Assembly (NCBI RefSeq): GCF_004011805.1
Contig: NZ_RCHJ01000023.1
Location: 43,629-107,628, forward strand
Reading direction: 5' to 3'
DNA from: Piscinibacter defluvii
Lineage (GTDB): Bacteria > Pseudomonadota > Gammaproteobacteria > Burkholderiales > Burkholderiaceae_C
DNA length: 64,000 nt
Below are positions 47,656 to 57,321 of the stretch, piece after piece. Positions within the stretch are counted from its first letter, which is position 1, and each line of letters begins with the position of its first letter. The notes under the pieces were generated by a model. That model made no database searches and was not told where the DNA came from. It saw only the letters and a list, made by a program, of their open reading frames with translations. The position numbers and the translations under genes are program-made.

Positions 47656-49020
47656 ATGAGCACGCTGCTGATCCGCGACGCGACGCTGCTCGTCACGATG
47701 GACGACGCGCGGCGCGAGATCGCGGGCGGCGGCCTGTTCGCGCGCGACGGCGTGATCGAGGCCGTGGGCACCGCCGGCGAACTGCCCGACAGCGCCGACG
47801 AGGTGATCGACGCACGCGGCCAGGTGGTGATCCCCGGCCTCGTCAACACCCACCACCACTTCTACCAGACGCTCACCCGCGTCGTGCGCCCGGCGCAGGA
47901 CGCGGAGCTGTTCGCCTGGCTGAAGACGCTCTACCCGATCTGGGCGCGCCTGACGCCGGAGATGGCCTGGGTCTCCACCCAGATCGCGATGGCCGAGCTG
48001 CTGTTGTCCGGCGGCACCACCAGCAGCGACCACCTCTACCTGTTCCCCAACGGCACGCGGCTGGACGACACGCTCGAGGCCGCCGCCGCGATCGGCATGC
48101 GCTTCCACGCCGCGCGCGGCGCGATGAGCGTGGGCGAATCCAAGGGCGGCCTGCCGCCGGATGCGGTGGTCGAGGAGGAGGAAGCCATCCTGGCCGACGC
48201 CGAGCGCCTGATCGCGCGCTGGCACGACCCGGCGCGCCATGCGATGCAGCGCATCGTGGTGGCGCCGTGTTCGCCGTTCTCGGTCAGCCCCGGCCTGATG
48301 CGCGACGCAGCGCTGCTGGCGCGTCGCCACGGCACGAGCCTGCACACCCACCTGGCCGAGAACGACAACGACGTCGCCTACACCCGCGAGACCTTCGGCT
48401 GCACGCCGGCCCAGTACGCCGAGGAACTCGGCTGGCTCGGCCCGGACGTCTGGCACGCCCACTGCGTCAAGCTCGACGCGGCCGGCATCGCCGCCTTCGC
48501 GCGCAGCGGCACCGGCGTGGCGCATTGCCCGGGATCCAACATGCGGCTGGCCTCGGGCGTCGCGCCGATCCGCGCCATGCGCGATGCCGGTGTGCCGGTC
48601 TCGATCGCCGTCGACGGCTCGGCCAGCAACGACAGCGGCCACCTGCTCGGCGAGGCGCGCCTGGCGCTGCTGCTGCAGCGCGTGGCACACGGGCCGGTGG
48701 CGGGCCCGTCGGCGCTGACCGCGCGCGAGGTGCTCGAGATCGCGACGCTGGGCGGCGCGCGCGTGCTGAACCGCGACGACATCGGCGCGCTCGCACCGGG
48801 CATGAGCGCCGACCTGGTCACCGTGCCGCTGGACGAGATCGGCCTGGCCGGCGCCGGGCACGACCCGCTGGCCGCGCTGTTCTTCTGCCACGTGCCGCGG
48901 GTGAAGCACAACGTCGTGGCCGGCCGCGTGGTGGTGCGCGACGGGCGGCTCACCACCGTGGACCTGCCGCGCCTGATCGAGCGCCACCAGCGCCTCGCGC
49001 GTTCGCTCGTCGCGGCGTGA
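47656..49020 (+). CDS. 8-oxoguanine deaminase (amidohydrolase family)
   Basis: A 454-residue cyclic amidohydrolase with metal site PGLVNTHHHFYQTLTR, then HTHLAENDND, HCVKLD and the catalytic Asp in VDGSASNDSG. This set matches 8-oxoguanine deaminases such as Pa0142, which deaminate 8-oxoguanine to urate. The product is the substrate of PuuD, two genes upstream, which supports the call. Atrazine/melamine-type chlorohydrolase activity is a remote alternative. Confidence 0.9.
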   Translation: MSTLLIRDATLLVTMDDARREIAGGGLFARDGVIEAVGTAGELPDSADEVIDARGQVVIPGLVNTHHHFYQTLTRVVRPAQDAELFAWLKTLYPIWARLTPEMAWVSTQIAMAELLLSGGTTSSDHLYLFPNGTRLDDTLEAAAAIGMRFHAARGAMSVGESKGGLPPDAVVEEEEAILADAERLIARWHDPARHAMQRIVVAPCSPFSVSPGLMRDAALLARRHGTSLHTHLAENDNDVAYTRETFGCTPAQYAEELGWLGPDVWHAHCVKLDAAGIAAFARSGTGVAHCPGSNMRLASGVAPIRAMRDAGVPVSIAVDGSASNDSGHLLGEARLALLLQRVAHGPVAGPSALTAREVLEIATLGGARVLNRDDIGALAPGMSADLVTVPLDEIGLAGAGHDPLAALFFCHVPRVKHNVVAGRVVVRDGRLTTVDLPRLIERHQRLARSLVAA

Positions 49021-49035
49021 GGGCGGCGCAGACTC

Positions 49036-50049
49036 CTAGCGCCAGCCCGCGATCGTGACGCCCAGCCCGGCCTTGTTCTGGCGCAGGTTGTAGTCGACCA
49101 GGCTCTCGCCGTAGCCGCTGAACAGCTGCAGCTGCCCGTGCAGCGCGCCGGCCAGCGGGAACACATAGTCGATCTGCACCGAGCCGCGCGAGCGCGCGCC
49201 GCCGCGCAGCGAGTGGCGCAGCTGCACCGACAGCGCATGCTCGCCCCAGTAACGCGCCACGCGCAGCTCGCCGCGGCCGATGTGGTCGGCGATGTCCGGG
49301 TTGTCGTCGTCGTCGGCGTCCTCGGGCAGGCGCACCCAGGGGCGCAGCTCGGCCATCCAGTCGCCGCGTTCGGCCGCCAGCGTGCCGATCACGCGGTTCC
49401 AGCTGCGCGACAGCGGCAGCGCGCGGCCGTTGGACTGGTGGTTCAGCGCCAGCCCCGCCATGCGCAGCCGCCAGCCGGCCAGCGGCAGGTCCAGCGGCGT
49501 CACCGCCATCAGCTCGGGTTCGTAGTTGGTCTCGCGGAACGGGCGCGAATCGGCACCGTTGTAGACCTGCCAGCGCGAGGACTGCGTGTAGCCGCCCCAC
49601 AGGCTGACCGGCAGGCCGAACAGGCGGTGCGAGAACTTGGTCTTCAGGCTGATCTGGTACTTGGCCTCGACCGACTTCAGGTTCAGCGGTTCGTTCACCG
49701 AGTGGTCCGCGGCCGGCGAACCCGGGCTGCGGTTGACGCGGTCGGTCCAGGTGGCCGGCAGCAGGTAGACCGGCTTGTAGGCGCGCGGCGCGAACAGTGC
49801 GGGGCGCTGGCCGTCCAGGTCCCAGCGCGCGCCGAGCTGCGAGTCGGGGTCCTCCGGGGCCGTGCGCGCCGGCGGCGCCGAGGCGGCGGTCGCGGGCGGC
49901 ACCGGGTCGAGGCGGCCGTGCAGCCGGTCGTAGCAGGCCAGCCGCGCCGTCGGGTCGGCGATCGGCGTGCAGTCGGCGGCGCCGGCCTGCGCGAACGCGG
50001 CCGGCACCAGGGGCAGGCTCAGGGCGAGGGCGAGCAGGGCAGATCGCAT
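49036..50049 (-). CDS. pldA: Outer membrane phospholipase A1
   Basis: A 337-residue protein with a signal peptide (about 1-21) and the OMPLA catalytic motif ALNHQSNGRALPLSRSWNRV (His204 and Ser206). The rest forms a 12-strand beta barrel rich in alternating aromatic residues, ending in a typical C-terminal strand (GVTIAGWR). It hydrolyses phospholipids in the outer membrane when lipid asymmetry is lost. An N-terminal Pro/Ala-rich linker (about 48-66) is longer than in Escherichia coli. Confidence 0.93.
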   Translation of the reverse strand: MRSALLALALSLPLVPAAFAQAGAADCTPIADPTARLACYDRLHGRLDPVPPATAASAPPARTAPEDPDSQLGARWDLDGQRPALFAPRAYKPVYLLPATWTDRVNRSPGSPAADHSVNEPLNLKSVEAKYQISLKTKFSHRLFGLPVSLWGGYTQSSRWQVYNGADSRPFRETNYEPELMAVTPLDLPLAGWRLRMAGLALNHQSNGRALPLSRSWNRVIGTLAAERGDWMAELRPWVRLPEDADDDDNPDIADHIGRGELRVARYWGEHALSVQLRHSLRGGARSRGSVQIDYVFPLAGALHGQLQLFSGYGESLVDYNLRQNKAGLGVTIAGWR

Positions 50050-50100
50050 GGAAAGGCTCGTGCGCGGCAAAGCGCGAAGTATCCATGCACACTGGGCGCG

Positions 50101-50454
50101 ATGAACGACAACGAGCCCGGCTGGCTGGTGGCCTGCCTGTGCGCGGCCTGGTGCCGCACCTGCGACGACTACCGCACGACCTTCGAGGCGCTGGCGCGCG
50201 ACATCGGCGTGCGCGCGCAGTTCCGTTGGGTCGACATCGAGGACGACGAGGCTGCGCTCGGCGATCTCGACATCGTCGACTTCCCGACCCTGCTGGTGGC
50301 CGACGGCGACACGATCCACTTCCTCGGCCCGGTGCTGCCGTATGCCGCGGCGGCCCGGCAGCTGATCGAGCGCGCGATGCGGCGGGAACTGGCGACGCCG
50401 CGCGACCGCGTGCACGAGGGCCTGGCAGCACGGCTGCGCGCGCTGCGCGGCTGA
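50101..50454 (+). CDS. Thioredoxin-like protein
   Basis: A 117-residue thioredoxin-fold protein with active site WCRTC (Cys18, Cys21) and the cis-Pro region DIVDFPTLLVADGDTI. It lacks a signal peptide and probably acts as a cytoplasmic disulfide reductase. It is divergent from pldA and ends 80 bp before the hydrolase gene. Confidence 0.85.
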   Translation: MNDNEPGWLVACLCAAWCRTCDDYRTTFEALARDIGVRAQFRWVDIEDDEAALGDLDIVDFPTLLVADGDTIHFLGPVLPYAAAARQLIERAMRRELATPRDRVHEGLAARLRALRG

Positions 50455-50534
50455 GGGCGCTCATTCGCCGGCTGCATTTGCAGCCGCGCATTCCTTCGTT
50501 CCCGCAGGCGGCGGCGGCGCCTAGATTGCGGCGC

Positions 50535-51182
50535 ATGGACCAGCCCACCTTGCCCCGCCCGCCACGGCCCCGCCTGCTCGTGGTGCCCGGCCTGCACGAC
50601 AGCGGCCCCGGCCACTGGCAAACCTGGCTGCAGGCGCAGCACCGCGACGCCGTGCGCGTGCGCCAGCGCGACTGGCACGCGGCACGGCTGGAGTGCTGGA
50701 GCAGTCGCATCGACCACACGCTCGCGCTGCACCCGGGCGCGCGCTTCGTCGCCGTCGCGCACAGCTTCGGCTGCCTCGCACTCGCCGACCATCTGGCGCG
50801 CCGCCGCGACTCGCCGGTGCTCGCGGCACTGCTCGTCGCGCCGGCCGAGCCGGACCGCTTCGGGCTCGGCAGCGCCCTGCCGCCGCAGCGCCTGCCGCGT
50901 TCGACGACCATGGTGCTCAGCGACACCGACCCGTGGATGAAGCCGGCCAGCGCGCGCCGCTGGGCGCAACGCTGGGGCTGCCATGTGGTCCACCTGGGCG
51001 ATGCCGGGCACATCAACGTCGAGTCCGGTCACGGGCCGCTGCCGCTGGCGGCGCGCTGGGTGCAGGCGGTGCTGCAGCGCGTGCGCCAGCCGGACACCGA
51101 ATCACGGATCGCTTCTGTCTCCGCGGCGGCTCCCGTGCCTGAGCCGGCGCACCGGTTCCATTTCAGACCACATTGCCCCTGA
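50535..51182 (+). CDS. Serine hydrolase of the RBBP9/YdeN family
   Basis: A 215-residue alpha/beta hydrolase starting RPRLLVVPGLHDSGPGHWQTW. The nucleophile Ser77 is in AHSFGCLA, the acid is Asp in LSDTDPWMK and the base is His in LGDAGHINVESG. The family contains small serine hydrolases and esterases of uncertain substrate. The last 35 residues are a disordered tail not found in most relatives. Confidence 0.85.
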   Translation: MDQPTLPRPPRPRLLVVPGLHDSGPGHWQTWLQAQHRDAVRVRQRDWHAARLECWSSRIDHTLALHPGARFVAVAHSFGCLALADHLARRRDSPVLAALLVAPAEPDRFGLGSALPPQRLPRSTTMVLSDTDPWMKPASARRWAQRWGCHVVHLGDAGHINVESGHGPLPLAARWVQAVLQRVRQPDTESRIASVSAAAPVPEPAHRFHFRPHCP

Positions 51183-51231
51183 ACATCGTCGGCGCCCGCG
51201 ACATCCGCGGCGGCCCGTTCGGCACCCGTGC

Positions 51232-51864
51232 TCAGCACCTGGCAAGAGGCGCTCCCGAGTGTCGTGCGCCACGGGCTCGCCAAGGCGGCCCGCTGGGCAG
51301 GTCCGCGTCGCGACGAGCCCGCCGCGCTGCCTCCATCGCGCGTGCGGCGAAGAAGCGTGCCTGCGCCGCGGCCTCCAGCACCTCCGTCAGCAGTTCCGGC
51401 GTGAGCCCGGCCGGACCGGCGGCGTCGATCGCGACGGCGGCGTGCAGCAGCGTGGCTTCGGCCGCGTAGGCATCGGTCGCGATGGCAGCGGCGTCCTGCT
51501 GCACGACGCTGGCCAGCGCATGTTTCGCGCGGCCAGCCTCCACCGAGGCGAGCAGGAACTGGTCGAGCGCCGGGAGGGGGCCGGGTGCATCGTGCGGCGC
51601 GCTGGCATGGCCGAACGCCTCGCCGGCCAGCCCCTGTGGCAGCCAGCGCTGCGGCGCCGCGCCGTCGCTCGGGAACAGCAGGCACCCGACGACACTGAAT
51701 CCGGGCTGCAGGGCCCGTACGATGTCGGGGTCGATCGACGCGACATCGACAACGAAGCGGATCACGTCGCGCATCCATTCCTCCGGGGCCGCGCCCTTGC
51801 GTGTGGCGGCGATCTCGGTCAGCAGGGCGGTGGCGCGGGCGAGCAGTTCGGCGTGGGTAGGCAT
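51232..51864 (-). CDS. Hypothetical protein
   Basis: A 210-residue, Ala-rich, mostly helical cytoplasmic protein (start MPTHAELLARATALLTEIAA). It contains GFSVVGCLLFPSDGAAPQRW and DQFLLASVEAGRAKHALASV. I recognise no domain. The C-terminal 25 residues are basic and low-complexity. The ATG at 51864 lies 80 bp from the molbindin remnant on the opposite strand. Confidence 0.6.
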   Translation of the reverse strand: MPTHAELLARATALLTEIAATRKGAAPEEWMRDVIRFVVDVASIDPDIVRALQPGFSVVGCLLFPSDGAAPQRWLPQGLAGEAFGHASAPHDAPGPLPALDQFLLASVEAGRAKHALASVVQQDAAAIATDAYAAEATLLHAAVAIDAAGPAGLTPELLTEVLEAAAQARFFAARAMEAARRARRDADLPSGPPWRARGARHSGAPLARC

Positions 51865-51943
51865 GTAGCGACGGGTTCGGATCGAGGACACCGACCATAG
51901 AACCGGCCGGCCCGGGCGTGAACGCCGCTTTTCGTTTATGCAT

Positions 51944-52117
51944 ATGCGCCGTGCCGCCGTTGCCGGCCTCGTTCTCGTTCGCTCTTGCGCGCTGTCGCAG
52001 CGCCTGGAAGTCGCCTCGGTCATCACCACCCGCTCGGTGAAGGAGCTGGGCCTGACGGTGGGCAAGGAGGTGATTGCGCTGGTGAAGTCCACCGAGGTCT
52101 CGATCGCGACGCTGTGA
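51944..52117 (+). pseudogene. Truncated molbindin (Mop/TOBE domain) remnant
   Basis: The frame ends with SVITTRSVKELGLTVGKEVI, then [13 protein letters not shown] and stop, which matches the C-terminal half of a Mop-type molybdate/oxyanion-binding domain. The first 20 residues after the ATG are unrelated, and the first half of the domain is missing. It therefore looks like a deletion remnant. It lies directly upstream of the sulfate transporter operon. A 57-residue peptide could still be made, so loss of function is likely but not proven. Confidence 0.6.
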
Positions 52118-52150
52118 GCGCGGGGCCGTCGATATCCGCTTTGTGCATAT

Positions 52151-52168
52151 GAATCCTTGCAAGGATTC
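52151..52168. promoter_or_regulatory. 18-bp perfect palindrome upstream of the first sulfate-binding gene
   Basis: GAATCCTTGCAAGGATTC is a perfect palindrome lying 67 bp before the ATG at 52236 and 22 bp before the word CCTAGCATGC (52191-52200). That word is repeated before the second binding-protein gene and may be the -10 region (TAGCAT). It is a likely operator or CysB-linked site. Confidence 0.55.
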
Positions 52169-52235
52169 GTTCTCGGTTCGACGACGCCTTCCTAGCATGC
52201 CCTCCTGTCGCATTCATCCGCCCGGAAGCCCACTC

Positions 52236-53249
52236 ATGTCGCTGCGTCACTCCGTCCGCCGCCTCGCCCTGGCCCTTGCGCTCGGCGCCACCGCGCTCGC
52301 GGCCTCCGCCAAGGACGTCACCCTGCTGAACGTCTCGTACGACCCGACGCGCGAGCTCTACGTCGACTTCAACAAGGCCTTCGCCGCCTACTGGAAGGGC
52401 AAGACCGGCGACACCGTGACCGTCAAGCAGAGCCACGGCGGCTCGGGCAAGCAGGCGCGCTCGGTGATCGACGGCCTGGAAGCCGACGTGGTGACGCTGG
52501 CGCTGGCCTACGACATCGACGAACTGGCCGAGCGGGGCAAGCTGATCCCGGCGGACTGGCAGAAGCGCCTGAAGCACAACAGCGCGCCCTACACCTCGAC
52601 CATCGTGTTCCTGGTGCGCAAGGGCAACCCCAAGGGCATCAAGGACTGGGACGACCTCGCCAAGCCCGGCATCGGCGTGATCACGCCCAATCCCAAGACC
52701 TCCGGCGGCGCACGTTGGAACTACCTCGCCGCCTGGGGCTACGCGCTGAAGAAGTACGGCAACGACGACAAGAAGGCGCAGCAGTTCGTCGGCCAGATCC
52801 TCGCCAACGTGCCGGTGCTGGATGCCGGCGCACGCGGCTCGACCACCACCTTCGTCGAGCGCGGCATCGGCGACGTGCTGCTCGCCTGGGAGAACGAGGC
52901 GCTGCTCGCGCTCAAGGAACTCGGGCCGGACAAGTTCGACATCGTCGCGCCGAGCCTGTCGATCCTGGCCGAGCCGCCGGTGACGGTGGTGGACAAGGTG
53001 GTCGACAAGAAGGGCACGCGGGCGGTGGCGCAGGCCTACCTCGAGTACCTCTACTCGCCCGAGGGGCAGGACATCGCGGGCCAGAACTACTACCGCCCGA
53101 TCGACCCGGCGGCTGCGGCGAAGTACGCCAGGCAGTTCCCCAAGGTCAGCCTGTTCACGATCGACGAGGTGTTCGGCGGCTGGGCCAAGGCCCAGAAGAC
53201 CCATTTCGCCGACGGTGGAACCTTCGACCAGGTCTACACGCGCAAGTGA
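52236..53249 (+). CDS. sbp: Sulfate ABC transporter substrate-binding protein (first copy)
   Basis: A 337-residue periplasmic protein with a signal peptide (about 1-24) and the Sbp/CysP opening [20 protein letters not shown]. Anion-site regions are [20 protein letters not shown] and [20 protein letters not shown]. It presents sulfate (or thiosulfate) to CysTWA. It is a paralogue of the next gene, with its own promoter-like region. ATG 52236 gives the proper signal peptide and lies about 36 bp after the CCTAGCATGC box. Confidence 0.95.
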   Translation: MSLRHSVRRLALALALGATALAASAKDVTLLNVSYDPTRELYVDFNKAFAAYWKGKTGDTVTVKQSHGGSGKQARSVIDGLEADVVTLALAYDIDELAERGKLIPADWQKRLKHNSAPYTSTIVFLVRKGNPKGIKDWDDLAKPGIGVITPNPKTSGGARWNYLAAWGYALKKYGNDDKKAQQFVGQILANVPVLDAGARGSTTTFVERGIGDVLLAWENEALLALKELGPDKFDIVAPSLSILAEPPVTVVDKVVDKKGTRAVAQAYLEYLYSPEGQDIAGQNYYRPIDPAAAAKYARQFPKVSLFTIDEVFGGWAKAQKTHFADGGTFDQVYTRK

Positions 53250-53257
53250 CGCCACGG

Positions 53258-53278
53258 CTTATCTGATTCGCGCATAAG
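53258..53278. promoter_or_regulatory. CTTAT-N11-ATAAG inverted repeat upstream of the second binding-protein gene
   Basis: CTTATCTGATTCGCGCATAAG is an inverted repeat with T-N11-A spacing, the core of LysR-type regulator sites, so it fits CysB control. It lies 40 bp before CCTAGCATGC (53318-53327), which is shared with the promoter region of the first copy. Confidence 0.5.
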
Positions 53279-53354
53279 GATCGGCGAAACCCGTCGTTCG
53301 CCGGCCGACCGGGGCTGCCTAGCATGCAGCCCCATGTCCATTGACGGCCCGACC

Positions 53355-54371
53355 ATGCCTCTCGTGAACCGACGCGCCGCCACGCTGGCGCTGGCCCTCG
53401 CCGTGGCCGCGCCCTGGGCGAGTGCCCAGGGCGCCAAGACCCTGCTGAACGTCAGCTACGACGTCTCGCGCGAGTTCTACAAGGACTACAACGCCGCCTT
53501 CGCCGCGCACTGGAAGAAGAGCACCGGTGCCACGCTGACGCTGAACCAGTCGCACGGCGGCTCGAGCCGACAGGCGCGCAGCGTGGTCGAGGGCCTCGAG
53601 GCCGACGTCATCACGATGAACCAGGCCAACGACATCGACCTGCTGGCCGAGCGCGGCCAGCTCATTCCGGCCGACTGGGCCCGGCGCCTGCCCGACAACG
53701 CCTCGCCGACCACCTCCGTCTCGGTGATCCTGGTGCGCCAGGGCAACCCGAAGCAGATCCGCGACTGGAGCGACCTGGGCAGGCCCGGCGTCTCGGTCAT
53801 CATCCCCAACCCCAAGACCTCGGGCAACGGCCGCTACACCTACCTCGCGGCCTGGGGGGCGGCGCTCAAGAGCGGCGTCGCGCCGGCGGCGGCGCAGGCG
53901 CTGGTGGAGCGCATCTTCGCCAACGTGCCCGTGCTCGACGGCGGCGGCCGCGGCGCCACCACCACCTTCGCGCAGCGCCGCCTCGGCGATGCGCTGGTCA
54001 CCTTCGAGAGCGAGGTGCCGCTCATCGAACGCGAGTTCGGCGGCGGCTTCGAGGTGGTCTATCCGGCCCGCACCGTGCTCGCCGAGAACCCGGTCAGCGT
54101 GGTCGACAAGGTGGTCGACAGGCGCGGCACGCGCGCCGAGGCCGAGGCCTACCTGAAGCATCTCTGGTCCGACGAGGGCCAGGAGATCGCGGCGAAGCAC
54201 CACCTGCGCCCACGCAGCGCCAAGGTGCTGGCGAAGCACGCGAAGGCGTTCCCGAAGGTCGACGCCTTCACCGTCGACGAGGTGTTCGGCGGCTGGAAGA
54301 AGGCGCAGAAGGAGCACTTCGACGACGGCGGCCTGTACGACCAGGTCATCGCCAGGGCGAAGAGGCCATGA
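53355..54371 (+). CDS. Sulfate ABC transporter substrate-binding protein (second copy)
   Basis: A 338-residue periplasmic receptor with signal peptide [20 protein letters not shown] and the same anion-site segments as the first copy ([40 protein letters not shown]). Identity is high but clearly diverged, so the copies may differ in affinity or anion (sulfate versus thiosulfate). ATG 53355 is preferred over 53334 because the shared -10-like box at 53318-53327 would leave the earlier ATG nearly leaderless. The stop overlaps cysT by 4 nt. Confidence 0.93.
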   Translation: MPLVNRRAATLALALAVAAPWASAQGAKTLLNVSYDVSREFYKDYNAAFAAHWKKSTGATLTLNQSHGGSSRQARSVVEGLEADVITMNQANDIDLLAERGQLIPADWARRLPDNASPTTSVSVILVRQGNPKQIRDWSDLGRPGVSVIIPNPKTSGNGRYTYLAAWGAALKSGVAPAAAQALVERIFANVPVLDGGGRGATTTFAQRRLGDALVTFESEVPLIEREFGGGFEVVYPARTVLAENPVSVVDKVVDRRGTRAEAEAYLKHLWSDEGQEIAAKHHLRPRSAKVLAKHAKAFPKVDAFTVDEVFGGWKKAQKEHFDDGGLYDQVIARAKRP

Positions 54372-55201
54372 TCTTCACGCGCACCCTGCTGAAGCGCCAC
54401 AGCGTGCTGCCGGGCTTCGACCTGGCGCTGGGCTTCACGCTGCTCTACATCAGCTGCGTCGTGCTGATCCCGCTGTCGGCCGCGTTCCTGAAGACGGCCA
54501 CGATGAGCAGTACAGCGTTCTGGGAGGCGGTGAGCTCGCCGCGGGTGGTGGCCTCGTACCGGCTGACCTTCGGCGCCTCGTTCGCCGCGGCGCTGGTCAA
54601 TGCGGTCTTCGGCCTGGTCGTCGCCTGGGTGCTGGTGCGCTACGAGTTCCCGCTCAAGCGCGTCGTCGACGCGCTGGTGGACCTGCCGTTCGCGCTGCCC
54701 ACCGCGGTGGCCGGCATCGCGCTGACGGCGCTGTACGCCGGCAACGGCTGGATCGGCCAGTTCCTGCCCTTCAAGGTGAGCTTCACGCCGCTGGGCGTGT
54801 TCGTGGCGCTCACCTTCATCGGCCTCCCGTTCGTCGTGCGCACCGTGCAGCCGGTGCTCGAAGACCTGCAGAAGGAGATCGAGGAGGCCGCCGCCACGCT
54901 GGGCGCCAACCGCTGGCAGACCTTCGTGAAGGTGATCTTCCCCGTCCTCACGCCGGCGCTGCTGACCGGCTTCGCGCTGGCCTTTGCGCGTGCGCTGGGC
55001 GAGTACGGCTCGGTCATATTCATCGCCGGCAACATGCCGATGGTCAGCGAAATCACGCCGCTGCTGATCATCACCAAGCTCGAGCAGTACGACTACCAGG
55101 GCGCCACCGCGATCGCCTGCGTGATGCTGGTGGCGGCCTTCGTGCTGCTGCTGGCCATCAACGCGCTGCAGGCGTGGACGAGAGCGAGGCAGGGGCGATG
55201 A
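54368..55201 (+). CDS. cysT: Sulfate ABC transporter permease CysT
   Basis: A 277-residue, six-helix permease with the CysT/CysU features [20 protein letters not shown] and the EAA loop [20 protein letters not shown]. It forms the inner-membrane channel with CysW. It overlaps the second binding-protein gene and cysW by 4 nt on each side. Confidence 0.96.
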   Translation: MIFTRTLLKRHSVLPGFDLALGFTLLYISCVVLIPLSAAFLKTATMSSTAFWEAVSSPRVVASYRLTFGASFAAALVNAVFGLVVAWVLVRYEFPLKRVVDALVDLPFALPTAVAGIALTALYAGNGWIGQFLPFKVSFTPLGVFVALTFIGLPFVVRTVQPVLEDLQKEIEEAAATLGANRWQTFVKVIFPVLTPALLTGFALAFARALGEYGSVIFIAGNMPMVSEITPLLIITKLEQYDYQGATAIACVMLVAAFVLLLAINALQAWTRARQGR

Positions 55202-56079
55202 GCACGACCACCGCCTTGCCGCTGCCCCAGGCCGCCGGCGTCGCGCCGCGACCGATCCGCAGCGCCACCACCGAACCTGCCTGGGTGAAGTGGACGCTGG
55301 TCGGCATCGCGCTCGCCTTCCTGACCTTCTTCCTGTTCGTGCCGCTGGCGATCGTCTTCGTCGAGGCGCTGAAGAAGGGCTGGGACGTCTACCTCGCCGC
55401 CATCGTCGAGCCCGATGCGCTGTCCGCGATCCAGCTGACGCTGATCGCGGCGGGCATCAGCGTGCCGCTGAACCTGGTGTTCGGCATCGCCGCGGCCTGG
55501 TGCATCGCCAAGTTCGAGTTCCGCGGCAAGAACGTGCTGCTGACGCTGATCGACCTGCCTTTCAGTGTCTCCCCGGTCATCGCCGGCCTGATCTACGTGC
55601 TGGTGTTCGGGCTGCAGGGCTGGTTCGGCGAGACGCTGCGCGACCACGACCTGAAGGTGATCTTCGCGGTCCCCGGCATCGTGCTGGCGACCGTGTTCGT
55701 GACCTTCCCGTTCGTCGCGCGCGAGCTGATCCCGCTGATGCAGGCACAGGGCACCGAGCAGGAGGAGGCCGCGCGCGTGCTCGGCGCGAGCGGCTGGCAG
55801 ATCTTCCGGCGCGTCACGCTGCCGAACGTGAAATGGGCGCTGCTGTACGGCGTGATCCTGTGCAACGCGCGCGCGATGGGCGAGTTCGGCGCGGTCAGCG
55901 TGGTCTCGGGCCACATCCGCGGCCAGACCAACACCATGCCGCTGCACATCGAGATCCTCTACAACGAGTACCAGTTCGCCGCGGCCTTCGCGGTGGCCTC
56001 GCTGCTGGCCGGGCTGGCGCTGGTGACGCTGGTGCTGAAGTACTGGGTCGAGCAGCGCATGAAGCAGGAGGCACGATGA
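55198..56079 (+). CDS. cysW: Sulfate ABC transporter permease CysW
   Basis: A 293-residue permease with [40 protein letters not shown] and the CysW signature [20 protein letters not shown]. It partners CysT. It overlaps cysA by 4 nt. Confidence 0.96.
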   Translation: MSTTTALPLPQAAGVAPRPIRSATTEPAWVKWTLVGIALAFLTFFLFVPLAIVFVEALKKGWDVYLAAIVEPDALSAIQLTLIAAGISVPLNLVFGIAAAWCIAKFEFRGKNVLLTLIDLPFSVSPVIAGLIYVLVFGLQGWFGETLRDHDLKVIFAVPGIVLATVFVTFPFVARELIPLMQAQGTEQEEAARVLGASGWQIFRRVTLPNVKWALLYGVILCNARAMGEFGAVSVVSGHIRGQTNTMPLHIEILYNEYQFAAAFAVASLLAGLALVTLVLKYWVEQRMKQEAR

Positions 56080-57125
56080 GCATCGAAGTCAGGGGCCTGA
56101 ACAAGCGGTTCGGCGCCACCGTCGTCTGCGACAACCTGAACTTGGACATCCCGGCCGGCGAGCTGGTCGCGCTGCTCGGGCCCTCGGGCTCGGGCAAGAC
56201 CACGCTGCTGCGCATCATCGCGGGGCTGGAGGTGCCGGACGCCGGCAGCGTGCTGTTCCACGGCGAGGACGCGACGCACACCGACGTGCGCGAGCGCCAG
56301 GTCGGCTTCGTGTTCCAGCACTACGCGCTGTTCGCGCACATGTCGATCTTCGAGAACGTCGCCTTCGGCCTGCGCGTGCGACCCAAGGCGACGCGCCCGT
56401 CGGAGAAGGACATCCGCGCCAAGGTCACCGAGCTGCTGAAGCTGGTGCAGCTCGACTGGATCGCCGACCGCTACCCGCACCAGCTCAGCGGCGGCCAGCG
56501 CCAGCGCATCGCGTTGGCGCGCGCGCTGGCGGTGGAGCCCAAGGTGCTGCTGCTCGACGAGCCCTTCGGCGCGCTCGACGCCAAGGTGCGCAAGGAGCTG
56601 CGCCGCTGGCTGCGCCGCCTGCACGACGAGATGCACGTGACGAGTGTCTTCGTCACGCACGACCAGGAGGAGGCGATGGAGGTCGCCGACCGCATCGTCG
56701 TGATGAACGAGGGCCGCATCGAGCAGCAGGGCGCGCCCGACGAGGTCTACGACCACCCGGCCACGCCCTTCGTGCTGCAGTTCCTGGGCGACGTGAACCT
56801 GTTCCACGGCCGGCTCGGCCACGGGCCGGGCGGCGAGAACGGGGACGTCAGCTACGTGCGCCCGCACGAGCTGCAGATCGTCGAGCGCGCCGAGCCCGGA
56901 TCGGTGGCGGCGGTGCTGTCGCAGGCGCTGACGGTGGGCCCGAACACACGGCTCGAGTTCCGCCGTGCCGACGAGGCCGGCTATGTGGACGTCGAGATGC
57001 CGCGCAGCGAGTACCAGGCGCTGCGCGAACGCCTGGGCCTGAAGCCCGGCTCGGCGGTGCACCTGCGGCCGCGCAAGGTGACGCGCTTTCGCGAGGAACT
57101 GCCGGATCCGGCGGCGATGATCTAG
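56076..57125 (+). CDS. cysA: Sulfate ABC transporter ATP-binding protein CysA
   Basis: A 349-residue ATPase with Walker [10 protein letters not shown], signature [20 protein letters not shown], Walker [13 protein letters not shown] and a C-terminal TOBE-like regulatory domain (about 265-349). The TAG stop at 57123-57125 is part of the CTAG target of the MITE-like element that follows, but the reading frame is unchanged by the insertion. Confidence 0.96.
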   Translation: MSIEVRGLNKRFGATVVCDNLNLDIPAGELVALLGPSGSGKTTLLRIIAGLEVPDAGSVLFHGEDATHTDVRERQVGFVFQHYALFAHMSIFENVAFGLRVRPKATRPSEKDIRAKVTELLKLVQLDWIADRYPHQLSGGQRQRIALARALAVEPKVLLLDEPFGALDAKVRKELRRWLRRLHDEMHVTSVFVTHDQEEAMEVADRIVVMNEGRIEQQGAPDEVYDHPATPFVLQFLGDVNLFHGRLGHGPGGENGDVSYVRPHELQIVERAEPGSVAAVLSQALTVGPNTRLEFRRADEAGYVDVEMPRSEYQALRERLGLKPGSAVHLRPRKVTRFREELPDPAAMI

Positions 57126-57315
57126 TGTGCTGTCCCGCAGACAACTGGCATATGGATTCGATCAGATGGTGATGATCGCGCGCTCGCCGACTCGGGCCGA
57201 TCCGGTCGTTGCCCAGCCGGGGAGATACCACGGGGTATCTCCCCGGCTGGGCGCCTACGGCTCATCCCCGTTGCGGCCCGTCCATATGCCAGTCATCTGC
57301 GGGACAGCACACTAG
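57122..57315. mobile_element. 194-bp MITE-like element in a CTAG target
   Basis: The ends 57122-57156 and 57281-57315 are 35-bp inverted repeats, identical except for two adjacent bases; both start CTAGTGTGCTGTCCCGCAGA reading inward up to the difference. CTAG lies at each outer end, consistent with a TA duplication at a CTAG site, the known target of IS630. The centre carries a perfect 19-bp hairpin with a 4-nt loop (57211-57229 with 57234-57252). There is no transposase. It fills nearly all the gap between convergent cysA and the RTX gene, and may now serve as a bidirectional terminator. Confidence 0.8.
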
Positions 57316-57321
57316 GACCCT

